From Scilla litardierei (taxonomy: Eukaryota > Streptophyta > Magnoliopsida > Asparagales > Asparagaceae): DNA of 64,000 nucleotides. The translations under genes were made by a program, and so were the position numbers. How positions within the stretch are numbered: position 1 is the stretch's first letter; each line of letters starts with the position of its first letter. Of the stretch, positions 1 to 13,830 are shown piece by piece. The stretch is taken from positions 84,258,422 through 84,322,421 of the forward strand of contig CM061140.1 in assembly GCA_030789695.1 (NCBI GenBank). The letters are read 5' to 3'. The notes below the pieces were generated by a model. The model was not told the origin of the DNA. It saw nothing but the letters and a program-made list of their open reading frames with translations, and did no database searches.

Positions 1-3000
1 CTCCCCCCTCAAGACCTCTGGGGCAGGGCCAACCCTAGCCACCCAAACCAGAGAAGGGCACGGGCCGGGCCACGCGCCCGCTCCCCCCCTCAAGACCTCT
101 GGGGTAGGGCCAACCCTAGCCACCCAAACCAGAGAAGGGCACGGGCCGGGCCACGCGCCCGCTCCCCCCCTCAAGACCTCTGGGGCAGGGCCAACCCTAG
201 CCTCCCAAACCAGAGAGGGGCACGGGCCGGGCCACGCGCCCGCTCCCCCCCTCAAGACCTCTGGGGCTGGGACAACCCTAGCCACCCAAACCAGAGAAGG
301 GCACAGGCCGGGCCACGCGCCCGCTCCCCCCCTCAAGACCTCTGGGGCAGGGCCAATCCTAGCCACCCAAACCAGAGAAGGGCACGGGCCGACCACGCGC
401 CCGTGCCCCCCTCAAGACCTCTGGGGCTGGGCCAACCCTAGCCACCCAAACCAGAGAAGGGCACGGGCCGGGCCACGCGCCCGCTCCCCCACTCAAGACC
501 TCTGGGGCAGGGCCAACCCTAGCCACCCAAACCAGAGAATGGCACGGGCCGGGCCACGTGCCCCCTCCCCCCCTCAAGACCTCTGGGGCAGGGCCAACCC
601 TAGCAACCCAAACCAGAGAAGGGCAAGGGCCGGGCCACGTGCCCGCCCCCCCTCAAGACCTCTGGGGCAGGGCCAACCCTAGCCACCCAAACCAGAGAAG
701 GGCACGGGCCGGGCCACGCGCCCGTTCCCCCCCTCAAGTCCTCTGGGGCAGGGCCAACCCTAGCCACCCAAACCAGAGAAGGGCACGGGCCGGGCCACGC
801 GTCCGCTCCCCCCATCAAGACCTCTGGGGCAGGGCCAACCCTAGCCACCCATACCAGAGAAGGGCACGGGCCGGGCCACGCGCCCGTTCCCCCCCTCAAG
901 TCCTCTGGGGCAGGGCCAACCCTAGCCACCCAAACCAGAGAAGGGCACGGGCCGGGCCACGCGCCTGCTCCCCCCTCAAGACCTCTGGGGCAGGGCCAAC
1001 CCTAGCCACCCAAACCAGAGAAGGGCACGGGCCGGGCCACGTGCCCCTCCCCCCTCAAGACCTCTGGGGCAGGGCCAACCCTAGCCACCCAAACCAGAGA
1101 AGGGCACGGGCCGGGCCACGCGCCCGCTCCCCCCCTCAAGACCTCTGGGGTAGGGCCAAACCTAGCCACCCAGACCAGAGAAGGGCACGGGCCGGGCCAC
1201 GCGCCCGCTCCCCCCCTCAAGACCTCTGGGGCAGGGCCAACCTTAGCCACCCAAACCAGCAAAGGGCATGGGCCGGGCTACGCGCACGCTCCCCCCCTCA
1301 AGACCTCTGGGGCAGGGCCAACCCTAGCCACCCAAACCAGAGAAGGGCACGGGCCGGGCCACGCGCCCGCTTCCCCCCTCAAGACCTCTGGGGCAGGGGC
1401 AACCCTAGCCACCCAAACCAGAGAAGGGCACGGGCCGGGCCACGGGCCCGTTCCCCCCTCAAGACCTCTGGGGCAGGGCCAACCCTATCCACCCAAACCA
1501 GAGAAGGGCACGGGCCGGGCCACGCGCCCGCTTCCCCCCTCAAGACCTCTGGGGCAGGGGCAACCCTAGCCACCCAAACCAGAGAAGGGCACGGGCCGGG
1601 CCACGGGCCCGTTCCCCCCTCAAGACCTCTGGGGCAGGGCCAACCCTAGCCACCCAAACCAGAGAAGGGCACGGGCCGGGCCACGCGCCCGCTCCCCCCC
1701 CTCAAGACCTCTGGGGAGGGCCAACCCTAGCCACGCAAACCAGAGACGGGCACGAGCCGGGCCACGCGCCCGCTCCCCGCCTCAAGACCTCTGGGGCAGG
1801 GCCAACCCTAGCCACCCAAACCAGAGAAGGGCACGGGCCGGGCCACGCACCCGTTCCCCCCTCAAGACCTCTGGGGCAGGGCCAATCCTAGCCACCCAAA
1901 CCAGAGAAAGGCACGGGCCGACCACGCGCCCGTGCCCCCCTCAAGACCTCTGGGGCTGGGCCAACCCTAGCCACCCAAACCAGAGAAGGGCACGGGCCGG
2001 GCCACGCGCCCGCTCCCCCACTCAAGACCTCTGGGGCAGGGCCAACCCTAGCCACCCAAACCAGAGAATGGCACGGGCCGGGCCACGTGCCCCCTCCCCC
2101 CCTCAAGACCTCTGGGGCAGGGCCAACCCTAGCAACCCAAACCAGAGAAGGGCAAGGGCCGGGCCACGTGCCCGCCCCCCCCCTCAAGACCTCTGGGGCA
2201 GGGCCAACCCTAGCCACCCAAACCAGAGAAGGGCACGGGCCGGGCCACGCGCCCGTTCCCCCCCTCAAGTCCTCTGGGGCAGGGCCAACCCTAGCCACCC
2301 AAACCAGAGAAGGGCACGGGCCGGGCCACGCGTCCGCTCCCCCCATCAAGACCTCTGGGGCAGGGCCAACCCTAGCCACCCAAACCAGAGAAGGGCACGG
2401 GCCGGGCCACGCGCCCGTTCCCCCCCTCAAGTCCTCTGGGGCAGGGCCAACCCTAGCCACCCAAACCAGAGAAGGGCACGGGCCGGGCCACGCGCCTGCT
2501 CCCCCCTCAAGACCTCTGGGGCAGGGCCAACCCTAGCCACCCAAACCAGAGAAGGGCACGGGCCGGGCCACGCGCCCGCTCCCCCCCTCAAGACCTCTGG
2601 GGTAGGGCCAACCCTAGCCACCCAAACCAGAGAAGGGCACGGGCCGGGCCACGCGCCCGCTCCCCCCCTCAAGACCTCTGGGGCAGGGCCAACCTTAGCC
2701 ACCCAAACCAGCAAAGGGCATGGGCCGGGCGACGCGCACGCTCCCCCCCTCAAGACCTCTGGGGCAGGGCCAACCCTAGCCACCCAAACCAGAGAAGGGC
2801 ACGGGCCGGGCCACGCGCCCGCTTCCCCCCTCAAGACCTCTGGGGCAGGGGCAACCCTTGCCACCCAAACCAGAGAAGGGCACGGGCCGGGCCACGGGCC
2901 CGTTCCCCCCTCAAGACCTCTGGGGCAGGGCCAACCCTAGCCACCCAAACCAGAGAAGGGCACGGGCCGGGCCACGCGCCCGCTCCCCCCTCAAGACCTC

Positions 3001-5559
3001 TTGGGCAGGGCCAACCCTAGCCACCCAAACCAGAGAAGGGCACAGGCAGGGCCACGCGCCCGTTCCCCCCTCAAGACCTCTGGGGCAGGGCCAACCCTAG
3101 CCACCCAAACCAGAGAAGGGCACGGGCCGGGCCACGCGCCCGCTCCCCCCTCAAGACCTCTGGGGCAGGGACAACCCTAGCCACCCAAACCAGAGATGGG
3201 CACGGGCCGGGCCACGTGCCCCCTCCACCCCTCAAGACCTCTGGGGCAGGGCCAACCCTAGCCACCCAAACCTGAGAAGGGCACGGGCCGGGCCACACGC
3301 CCGCTCCCCCCCTCAAGACCTCTGGGGTAGGGCCAACCCTAGCCACCCAAACCAGAGAAGGGCACGGGCCGGGCCACGCGCCCGCTCCCCCCCTCAAGAC
3401 CTCTGGGGCAGGGCCAACCCTAGCGACCCAAACCAGAGACGGGCACGAGCCGGGCCACGCGCCCGCTCCCCGCCTCAAGACCTCTGGGGCAGGGCCAACC
3501 CTAGCCACCCAAACCAGAGAAGGGCACGGGCCGGGCCATGCGCCCGCTCCCCCCCCCCCCTCAAGACCTCTGGGGCAGGGCCAACCCTAGCCACCCAAAC
3601 CAGAGAAAGGCACGGGCCGACCACGCGCCCGTGCCCCCCCTCAAGACCTCTGGGGCTGGGCCAACCCTAGCCACCCAAACCAGAGAAGGGCACGGGCCGG
3701 GCCACGAGCCCGCTCCCCCACTCAAGACCTCTGGGGCAGGGCCAACCCTAGCCACCCAAACCAGAGAATGGCACGGGCCGGGCCACGTGCCCCCTCCCCC
3801 CCTCAAGACCTCTGGGGCAGGGCCAACCCTAGCCACCCAAACCAGAGAAGGGCATGGGCCGGGCCACGTGCCCGCTCCCCCCCTCAAGACCTCTGGGGCA
3901 GGGCCAACCCTAGCCACCCAAACCAGAGTAGGGCACGGGCCGGGCCACGCGCCCGCATCCACCCTCAAGACCTCTGGGGCAGGGCCAACCCAAGCCACCC
4001 AAACCAGAGAATGGCACGGGCCGGGCCACGCGTCCGCTCCCCCCATCAAGACCTCTGGGGCAGGGCCAACCCTAGCCACCCAAACCAGAGAAGGGCACGG
4101 GCCGGGCCACGCGCCCGGTCCCCCCCTCAAGACCTCTGGGGCAGGGCCAACCCTAGCCACCCAAACCAGAGAAGGGCACGGGCCGGGCCACGCGCCTGCT
4201 CCCCCCTCAAGACCTCTGGGGCAGGGCCAACCCTAGCCACCCAAACCAGAGAAGGGCACGGGCCGGGCGACGCGTCCGCTCCCCCCGTCACGACCTCTGG
4301 GGCAGGGCCAACCCTAGCCACCCAAACCAGAGAAGGGCACGGGCCGGGCCACGCGCCCGTTCCCCCCCCTCAAGACCTCTGGGGCAGGGCCAACCCTAGC
4401 CACCCAAACCAGAGAAGGGCACGGGCCGGGCCACGCGCCAGCTCCCCCCTCAAGACCTCTGGGGCAGGGCCAACCCTAGCCACCCAAACCAGAGAAGGGC
4501 ATGGGCCGGGCCACGTGCCCCCTCCCCCCCTCAAGACCTCTGGGGCAGGGCCAACCCTAGCCACCCAAACCAGAGAAGGGCACGGGCCGGGGCACGCGCC
4601 CGCTCCCCCCCCTCAAGACCTCTGGGACAGGGCCAACCCTAGCGACCCAAACCAGAGAAGGGCACGGGCCGGGCCACGCGCCCGCTCCCCCCCTCAAGAC
4701 CTCTTGGGCAGGGCCAACCCTAGCCACCCAAACCAGAGAAGGGCACGGGCCGGGCCACGCGCCCGCTCCCCCCCTCAAGACCTCTGGGGCAGGGCCAACC
4801 CTAGCCACCCAAACCAGAGAAGGGCACGGGCCGGGCCACGCGCCCGCTCCCCCCCCCCTCAAGACCTCTGGGGCAGGGCCAACCTTAGCCACCCAAACCA
4901 GCGAAGGGCATGGGCCGGGCTACGCGCACGCTCCCCCCCTTAAGACCTCTGGGGCAGGGCCAACCCTAGCCACCCAAACCAGAGAAGGGCACGGGCCGGG
5001 CCACGCGCCCGCTCCCCCCTCAAGACCTCTGGGGCAGGGGCAACCCTAGCCACCCAAACCAGAGAAGGGCACGGGCCGGGCCACGGGCCCGTTCCCCCGT
5101 CAAGACCTCTGGGGCAGGGCCAACCCTAGCCACCCAAACCAGAGAAGGGCACGGGCCGGGCCACGCGCCCGCTCCCCCCTCAAGACCTCTTGGGCAGGGC
5201 CAACCCTAGCCACCCAAACCAGAGAAGGGCACAGGCAGGGCTACGCGCCCGTTCCCCCCTCAAGACCTCTGGGGCAGGGCCAACCCTAGCCACCCAAACC
5301 AGAGAAGGGCACGGGCCGGGCCACGCGCCCGCTCCCCCCCTCAAGACCTCTGGGGCAGGGACAACCCTAGCCACCAAAACCAGAGATGGGCACGGGCCGG
5401 GCCACGTGCCCCCTCCACCCCTCAAGACCTCTGGGGCAGGGCCAACCCTAGCCACCCAAACCAGAGAAGGGCACGGGCCGGGCCACGCGCCCGCTCCCCC
5501 CCCTCAAGACCTCTGGGGCAGGGCCAATCATAGCCTCCCAAACTAGAGAAGGGCACGGG

Positions 5560-8500
5560 CCGGGCCACGCGCCCGCGCCCCCCTCAAGACCTCTGGGGCA
5601 GGGCCAACCCTAGACACCCAAACCAGAGAAGGGCACGTGTCGGGTCACGCGCCCGCTCCCCCCCTCAAGACCTCTGGGGCAGGGCCAACCCTAGCCACCC
5701 AAACCAGAGAAGGGCACGGGCCGGGCCACGCGCCCGCTCCCCCCCTCAAGACCTCTGGGGCAAGGCCAACCTTAGCCACCCAAACCAGCGAAAGGCACGG
5801 GCCGGGCCACGCGCACGCTCCCCCCCTCAAGACCTCTGGGGCAGGGCTAACCCTAGCCACCCAAACCAGAGAAGGGCACGGGCCGGGACACGCGCCCGCT
5901 CCCCCCCCCTCAAGACCTCTGGGGTAGGGCCAACCCTAGCCACCCAAACCAGAGAAGGGCACGGGCTGGGCCACGCGCCCGTTCCCCCCCTCAAGACCTC
6001 TGGGGCAGGGCCAACCCTAGCCACCCAAACCAGAGAAGGGCACGGGCCGGGCCACGCGCCCGCTCCCCCCCTCAAGACCTCTGGGGAGGGCCAACCCTAG
6101 CCACTCAAACCAGAGACGGGCACGAGCCGGGCCACGCGCCCGCTCCCCGCCTCAAGACCTCTGGGGCAGGGCCAACCCTAGCCACCCAAACCAGAGAAGG
6201 GCACGGGCCGGGCCACGCACCCGTTCCCCCCCTCAAGACCTCTGGGGCAGGGCCAATCCTAGCCACCCAAACCAGAGAAAGGCACGGGCCGACCACGCGC
6301 CCGTGCCCCCCTCAAGACCTCTGGGGCTGGGCCAACCCTAGCCACCCAAACCAGAGAAGGGCACGGGCCAGGCCACGCGCCCGCTCCCCCACTCAAGACC
6401 TCTGGGGCAGGGCCAACCCTAGCCACCCAAACCAGAGAATGGCACGGGCCGGGCCACGTGCCCCCTCCCCCCCTCAAGACCTCTGGAGCAGGGCCAACCC
6501 TAGCAACCCAAACCAGAGAAGGGCATGGGCCGGGCCACGTGCCCGCCCCCCCCCCTCAAGACCTCTGGGGCAGGGCCAACCCTAGCCACCCAAACCAGAG
6601 AAGGGCACGGGCCGGGCCACGCGCCCGCATCCACCCTCAAGACCTCTGGGGCAGGGCCAACCATAGCCACCCAAACCAGAGAATGGCACGGGCCGGGCCA
6701 CGCGTCCGCTCCCCCCATCAAGACCTCTGGGGCAGGGCCAACCCTAGCCACCCAAACCAGAGAAGGGCACGGGCCGGGCCACGCGCCCGTTCCCCCCCTC
6801 AAGTCCTCTGGGGCAGGGCCAACCCTAGCCACCCAAACCAGAGAAGGGCACGGGCCGGGCCACGCGCCTGCTCCCCCCCTCAAGACCTCTGGGGCAGGGC
6901 CAACCCTAGCCACCCAAACCAGAGAAGGGCACGGGCCGGGCCACGTGCCCCTCCCCCCCTCAAGACCTCTGGGGCAGGGCCAACCCTAGCCACCCAAACC
7001 AGAGAAGGGCACGGGCCGGGCCACGCGCCCGCTCCCCCCCTCAAGACCTCTGGGGCAGGGCCAACCCTAGCCACCCAAACCAGAGAAGGGCACGGGCCGG
7101 GCCACGCGCCCGCTCCCCCCCCTCAAGACCTCTGGGGCAGGGCCAACCTTAGCCACCCAAACCAGCAAAGGGCATGGGCCGGGCTACGCGCACGCTCCCC
7201 CCCTCAAGACCTCTGGGGCAGGGCCAACCCTAGCCACCCAAACCAGAGAAGGGCACGGGCCGGGGCACGCGCCCGCTCCCCCCCTCAAGACCTCTGGGAC
7301 AGGGCCAACCCTAGCGACCCAAACCAGAGAAGGGCACGGGCCGGGCCACGCGCCCGCTCCCCCCCTCAAGACCTCTTGGGCAGGGCCAACCCTAGCCACC
7401 CAAACCAGAGAAGGGCACGGGCCGGGCCACGCGCCCGCTCCCCCCCTCAAGACCTCTGGGGCAGGGCCAACCCTAGCCACCCCAAACCAGAGAAGGGCAC
7501 GGGCCGGGCCACGCGCCCGCTCCCCCCCCCTCAAGACCTCTGGGGCAGGGCCAACCTTAGCCACCCAAACCAGCGAAGGGCATGGGCCGGGCTACGCGCA
7601 CGCTCCCCCCCTTAAGACCTCTGGGGCAGGGCCAACCCTAGCCACCCAAACCAGAGAAGGGCACGGGCCGGGCCACGCGCCCGCTCCCCCCTCAAGACCT
7701 CTGGGGCAGGGGCAACCCTAGCCACCCAAACCAGAGAAGGGCACGGGCCGGGCCACGGGCCCGCTCCCCCCGTCAAGACCTCTGGGGCAGGGCCAACCCT
7801 AGCCACCCAAACCAGAGAAGGGCACGGGCCGGGCCACGCGCCCGCTCCCCCCTCAAGACCTCTGGGGCAGGGCCAACCCTAGCCACCCAAACCAGAGAAG
7901 GGCACAGGCCGGGCCACGCGCCCGCTCCCCCCCTCAAGACCTCTGGGGCAGGGCCAACCCTAGCCACCCAAACCAGAGAAGGGCACGGGCCGGGCCACGC
8001 GCCCGCTCCCCCCCTCAAGACCTCTGGGGCAGGGCCAACCCTAGCCACCCAAACCAGAGATGGGCACGGGCCGGGCCACGTGCCCGCTCCACCCCTCAAG
8101 ACCTCTGGGGCAGGGCCAACCCTAGCCACCCAAACCAGAGAAGGGCACGGGCCGGGCCACGCGCCCGCTCCCCCCCTCAAGACCTCTGGGGCAGGGCCAA
8201 TCATAGCCTCCCAAACTAGAGAAGGGCACGGGCCGGGCCACGCGCCCGCGCCCCCCTCAAGACCTCTGGGGCAGGGCCAACCCTAGACACCCAAACCAGA
8301 GAAGGGCACGTGTCGGGTCACGCGCCCGCTCCCCCCCTCAAGACCTCTGGGGCAGGGCCAACCCTAGCCACCCAAACCAGAGAAGGGCACGGGCCGGGCC
8401 ACGCGCCCGCTCCCCCCCTCAAGACCTCTGGGGCAAGGCCAACCTTAGCCACCCAAACCAGCGAAAGGCACGGGCCGGGCCACGCGCCCGCTCCCCCCCT

Positions 8501-9830
8501 CAAGACCTCTGGGGCAGGGCTAACCCTAGCCACCCAAACCAGAGAAGGGCACGGGCCGGGACACGCGCCCGCTCCCCCCCTCAAGACCTCTGGGGTAGGG
8601 CCAACCCTAGCCACCCAAACCAGAGAAGGGCACGGGCTGGGCCACGCGCCCGTTCCCCCCCCCTCAAGACCTCTGGGGCAGGGCCAACCCTAGCCACCCA
8701 AACCAGAGAAGGGCACGGGCCGGGCCACGCGCCCGCTCCCCCCCTCAAGACCTCTGGGGAGGGCCAACCCTAGCCACTCAAACCAGAGACGGGCACGAGC
8801 CGGGCCACGCGCCCGCTCCCCCGCCTCAAGACCTCTGGGGCAGGGCCAACCCTAGCCACCCAAACCAGAGAAGGGCACGGGCCGGGCCACGCACCCGTTC
8901 CCCCCCTCAAGACCTCTGGGGCAGGGCCAATCCTAGCCACCCAAACCAGAGAAAGGCACGGGCCGACCACGCGCCCGTGCCCCCCCTCAAGACCTCTGGG
9001 GCTGGGCCAACCCTAGCCACCCAAACCAGAGAAGGGCACGGGCCAGGCCACGCGCCCGCTCCCCCACTCAAGACCTCTGGGGCAGGGCCAACCCTAGCCA
9101 CCCAAACCAGAGAATGGCACGGGCCGGGCCACGTGCCCCCTCCCCCCCTCAAGACCTCTGGAGCAGGGCCAACCCTAGCAACCCAAACCAGAGAAGGGCA
9201 TGGGCCGGGCCACGTGCCCGCCCCCCCCTCAAGACCTCTGGGGCAGGGCCAACCCTAGCCACCCAAACCAGAGAAGGGCACGGGCCGGGCCACGCGCCCG
9301 CATCCACCCTCAAGACCTCTGGGGCAGGGCCAACCATAGCCACCCAAACCAGAGAATGGCACGGGCCGGGCCACGCGTCCGCTCCCCCCATCAAGACCTC
9401 TGGGGCAGGGCCAACCCTAGCCACCCAAACCAGAGAAGGGCACGGGCCGGGCCACGCGCCCGTTCCCCCCCTCAAGTCCTCTGGGGTAGGGCCAACCCTA
9501 GCCACCCAAACCAGAGAAGGGCACGGGCCGGGCCACGCGCCTGCTCCCCCCCTCAAGACCTCTGGGGCAGGGCCAACCCTAGCCACCCAAACCAGAGAAG
9601 GGCACGGGCCGGGCCACGTGCCCCTCCCACCCTCAAGACCTCTGGGGCAGGGCCAACCCTAGCCACCCAAACCAGAGAAGGGCACGGGCCGGGCCACGCG
9701 CCCGCTCCCCCCCTCAAGACCTCTGGGGCAGGGCCAACCCTAGCCACCCAAACCAGAGAAGGGCACGGGCCGGGCCACGCGCCCGCTCCCCCCCTCAAGA
9801 CCTCTGGGGCAGGGCCAACCTTAGCCACCC
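5560..9830. repeat. Higher-order duplication, offset about 2673 bp (33 monomers)
   Basis: The stretch from about 5.5 to 7.1 kb recurs at about 8.2 to 9.8 kb with the same order of private variants. For example, the rare GGGCACGTGTCGGGTCACGC occurs at 5631 and again at 8304. The GACCACGCG marker monomer sits near 6291 and 8964. The offset of 2673 equals 33 x 81, as expected from unequal exchange in register. Edges are approximate because the unit is itself repetitive. Confidence 0.75.
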
Positions 9831-12800
9831 AAACCAGCAAAGAGCATGGGCCGGGCTACGCGCACGCTCCCCCCCTCAAGACCTCTGGGGCAGGGCCAAC
9901 CCTAGCCACCCAAACCAGAGAAGGGCACGGGCCGGGCCACGCGCCCGCTTCCCCCCTCAAGACCTCTGGGGCAGGGGCAACCCTAGCCACCCAAACCAGA
10001 GAAGGGCACGGGCCGGGCCACGGGCCCGTTCCCCCCTCAAGACCTCTGGGGCAGCGCCAACCCTAGCCACCCAAACCAGAGAAGGGCACGGGCCGGGCCA
10101 CGCGCCCGCTCCCCCCCTCAAGACCTCTTGGGCAGGGCCAACCCTAGCCACCCAAACCAGAGAAGGGCACAGGCAGGGCCACGCGCCCGTTCCCCCCTCA
10201 AGACCTCTGGGGCAGGGCCAACCCTAGCCACCCAAACCAGAGAAGGGCACGGGCCGGGCCACGCGCCCGCTCCCCCCTCAAGACCTCTGGGGCAGGGACA
10301 ACCCTAGCCACCCAAACCAGAGATGGGCACGGGCACGGGCCACGTGCCCCCTCCACCCCTCAAGACCTCTGGGGCAGGGCCAACCCTAGCCACCCAAACC
10401 AGAGAAGGGCACGGGCCGGGCCACACGCCCGCTCCCCCCCTCAAGACCTCTGGGGCAGGGCCAATCATAGCCACCCAAACAAGAGAAGGGCACGGGCCGG
10501 GCCACGCGCCCGCGCCCCCCTCAAGACCTCTGGGGCAGGGCCAACCCTAGACACCCAAACCAGAGAAGGGCACGTGCCGGGCCACGCGCCCGCTCCCCCC
10601 CTCAAGACCTCTTTGGCAGGGTCAACCCTAGCCACCCAAACCAGAGAAGGGCACGGGCCGGGCCACGCGCCCGCTCCCCCCCCTCAAGACCTCTGGGGCA
10701 AGGCCAACCATAGCCACCCAAACCAGCGAAGGGCACGGGCCGGGCCACGCGCACGCTCCCCCCCTCAAGACCTCTGGGGCAGGGCCAACCCTAGCCACCC
10801 AAACCAGAGAAGGGCACGGGCCGGGACACGCGCCCGCTCCCCCCCTCAAGACCTCTGGGGGAGGGCCAACCCTAGCCACCCAAAACAGAGAAGGGCACGG
10901 GCCGGGCCACGCGCCCGTTCCCCCCTCAAGACCTCTGGGGCAGGGCCAACCCTAGCCACCCAAACCAGAGAAGGGCACGGGCCGGGCCACGCGCCCGCTC
11001 CCCCCCTCAAGACCTCTGGGGCAGGGCCAACCCTAGCCACTCAAACCAGAGACGGGCACGAGCCGGGCCACGCGCCCGCTCCCCGCCTCAAGACCTCTGG
11101 GGCAGGGCCAACCCTAGCCACCCAAACCAGAGAAGGGCACGGGCCGGGCCATGCGCCCGCTCCCCCCCCTCAAGACCTCTGGGGCAGGGCCAATCCTAGC
11201 CACCCAAACCAGAGAAAGGCACGGGCCGACCACGCGCCCGTGCCCCCCCCTCAAGACCTCTGGGGTTGGGCCAACCCTAGCCACCCAAACCAGAGAAGGG
11301 CACGGGCCGGGCCACGCGCCCGCTCCCCCCACTCAAGACCTCTGGGGCAGGGCCAACCCTAGCCACCCAAACCAGAGAATGGCACGGGCCGGGCCACGTG
11401 CCCCCTCCCCCCCTCAAGACCTCTGGGGCAGGGCCAACCCTAGCCACCCAAACCAGAGAAGGGCATGGGCCGGGCCACGTGCCCGCTCCCCCCCCTCAAG
11501 ACCTCTGGGGCAGGGCCAACCCTAGCCACCCAAACCAGAGTAGGGCACGGGCCGGGCCACGCACCCGCATCCACCCTCAAGACCTCTGGGGCAGGGCCAA
11601 CCCTAGCCACCCAAACCAGAGAATGGCACGGGCCGGGCCACGCGTCCGCTCCCCCCATCAAGACCTCTGGGGCAGGGCCAACCCTAGCCACCCAAACCAG
11701 AGAAGGGCACGGGCCGGGCCACGCGCCCCGTTCCCCCCCTCAAGACCTCTGGGGCAGGGCCAACCCTAGCCACCCAAACCAGAGAAGGGCACGGGCCGGG
11801 CCACGCGCCCCGCTCCCCCCCTCAAGACCTCTGGGGCAGGGCCAACCCTAGCCACCCAAACCAGAGAAGGGCACGGGCCGGGCCACGCGCCCGCTCCCCC
11901 CCTCAAGACCTCTGGGGCAGGGCCAACCTTAGCCACCCAAACCAGCAAAGAGCATGGGCCGGGCTACGCGCACGCTCCCCCCCTCAAGACCTCTGGGGCA
12001 GGGCCAACCCTAGCCACCCAAACCAGAGAAGGGCACGGGCCGGGCCACGCGCCCGCTTCCCCCCTCAAGACCTCTGGGGCAGGGGCAACCCTAGCCACCC
12101 AAACCAGAGAAGGGCACGGGCCGGGCCACGGGCCCGTTCCCCCCTCAAGACCTCTGGGGCAGCGCCAACCCTAGCCACCCAAACCAGAGAAGGGCACGGG
12201 CCGGGCCACGCGCCCGCTCCCCCCCTCAAGACCTCTTGGGCAGGGCCAACCCTAGCCACCCAAACCAGAGAAGGGCACAGGCAGGGCCACGCGCCCGTTC
12301 CCCCCTCAAGACCTCTGGGGCAGGGCCAACCCTAGCCACCCAAACCAGAGAAGGGCACGGGCCGGGCCACGCGCCCGCTCCCCCCTCAAGACCTCTGGGG
12401 CAGGGACAACCCTAGCCACCCAAACCAGAGATGGGCACGGGCACGGGCCACGTGCCCCCTCCACCCCTCAAGACCTCTGGGGCAGGGCCAACCCTAGCCA
12501 CCCAAACCAGAGAAGGGCACGGGCCGGGCCACACGCCCGCTCCCCCCCTCAAGACCTCTGGGGCAGGGCCAATCATAGCCACCCAAACAAGAGAAGGGCA
12601 CGGGCCGGGCCACGCGCCCGCGCCCCCCTCAAGACCTCTGGGGCAGGGCCAACCCTAGACACCCAAACCAGAGAAGGGCACGTGCCGGGCCACGCGCCCG
12701 CTCCCCCCCTCAAGACCTCTTTGGCAGGGTCAACCCTAGCCACCCAAACCAGAGAAGGGCACGGGCCGGGCCACGCGCCCGCTCCCCCCCTCAAGACCTC

Positions 12801-13830
12801 TGGGGCAAGGCCAACCATAGCCACCCAAACCAGCGAAGGGCACGGGCCGGGCCACGCGCACGCTCCCCCCCTCAAGACCTCTGGGGCAGGGCCAACCCTA
12901 GCCACCCAAACCAGAGAAGGGCACGGGCCGGGACACGCGCCCGCTCCCCCCCTCAAGACCTCTGGGGGAGGGCCAACCCTAGCCACCCAAAACAGAGAAG
13001 GGCACGGGCCGGGCCACGCGCCCGTTCCCCCCTCAAGACCTCTGGGGCAGGGCCAACCCTAGCCACCCAAACCAGAGACGGGCACGAGCCGGGCCACGCG
13101 CCCGCTCCCCGCCTCAAGACCTCTGGGGCAGGGCCAACCCTAGCCACCCAAACCAGAGAAGGGCACGGGCCGGGCCATGCGCCCGCTCCCCCCCTCAAGA
13201 CCTCTGGGGCAGGGCCAATCCTAGCCACCCAAACCAGAGAAAGGCACGGGCCGACCACGCGCCCGTGCCCCCCCTCAAGACCTCTGGGGTTGGGCCAACC
13301 CTAGCCACCCAAACCAGAGAAGGGCACGGGCCGGGCCACGCGCCCGCTCCCCCCACTCAAGACCTCTGGGGCAGGGCCAACCCTAGCCACCCAAACCAGA
13401 GAATGGCACGGGCCGGGCCACGTGCCCCCTCCCCCCCTCAAGACCTCTGGGGCAGGGCCAACCCTAGCCACCCAAACCAGAGAAGGGCATGGGCCGGGCC
13501 ACGTGCCCGCTCCCCCCCCCCTCAAGACCTCTGGGGCAGGGCCAACCCTAGCCACCCAAACCAGAGTAGGGCACGGGCCGGGCCACGCACCCGCATCCAC
13601 CCTCAAGACCTCTGGGGCAGGGCCAACCCTAGCCACCCAAACCAGAGAATGGCACGGGCCGGGCCACGCGTCCGCTCCCCCCATCAAGACCTCTGGGGCA
13701 GGGCCAACCCTAGCCACCCAAACCAGAGAAGGGCACGGGCCGGGCCACGCGCCCGTTCCCCCCCCTCAAGACCTCTGGGGCAGGGCCAACCCTAGCCACC
13801 CAAACCAGAGAAGGGCACGGGCCGGGCCAC
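9713..13830. repeat. Adjacent tandem duplication of about 2.1 kb (26 monomers) inside the satellite
   Basis: Two neighbouring copies, about 9.71-11.80 kb and 11.81-13.83 kb. The offset is 2108 in the left part: CCAGCAAAGAGCATGGG at 9834 and 11942, and the unique GGGCACGGGCACGGGCC at 10324 and 12432. It becomes about 2026 in the right part, where the second copy has lost one monomer; GGGGTTGGGCC near 11262 and 13288 shows this. Private variants agree almost base for base, so the duplication is recent. End points are estimated to within about one monomer. Confidence 0.75.
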
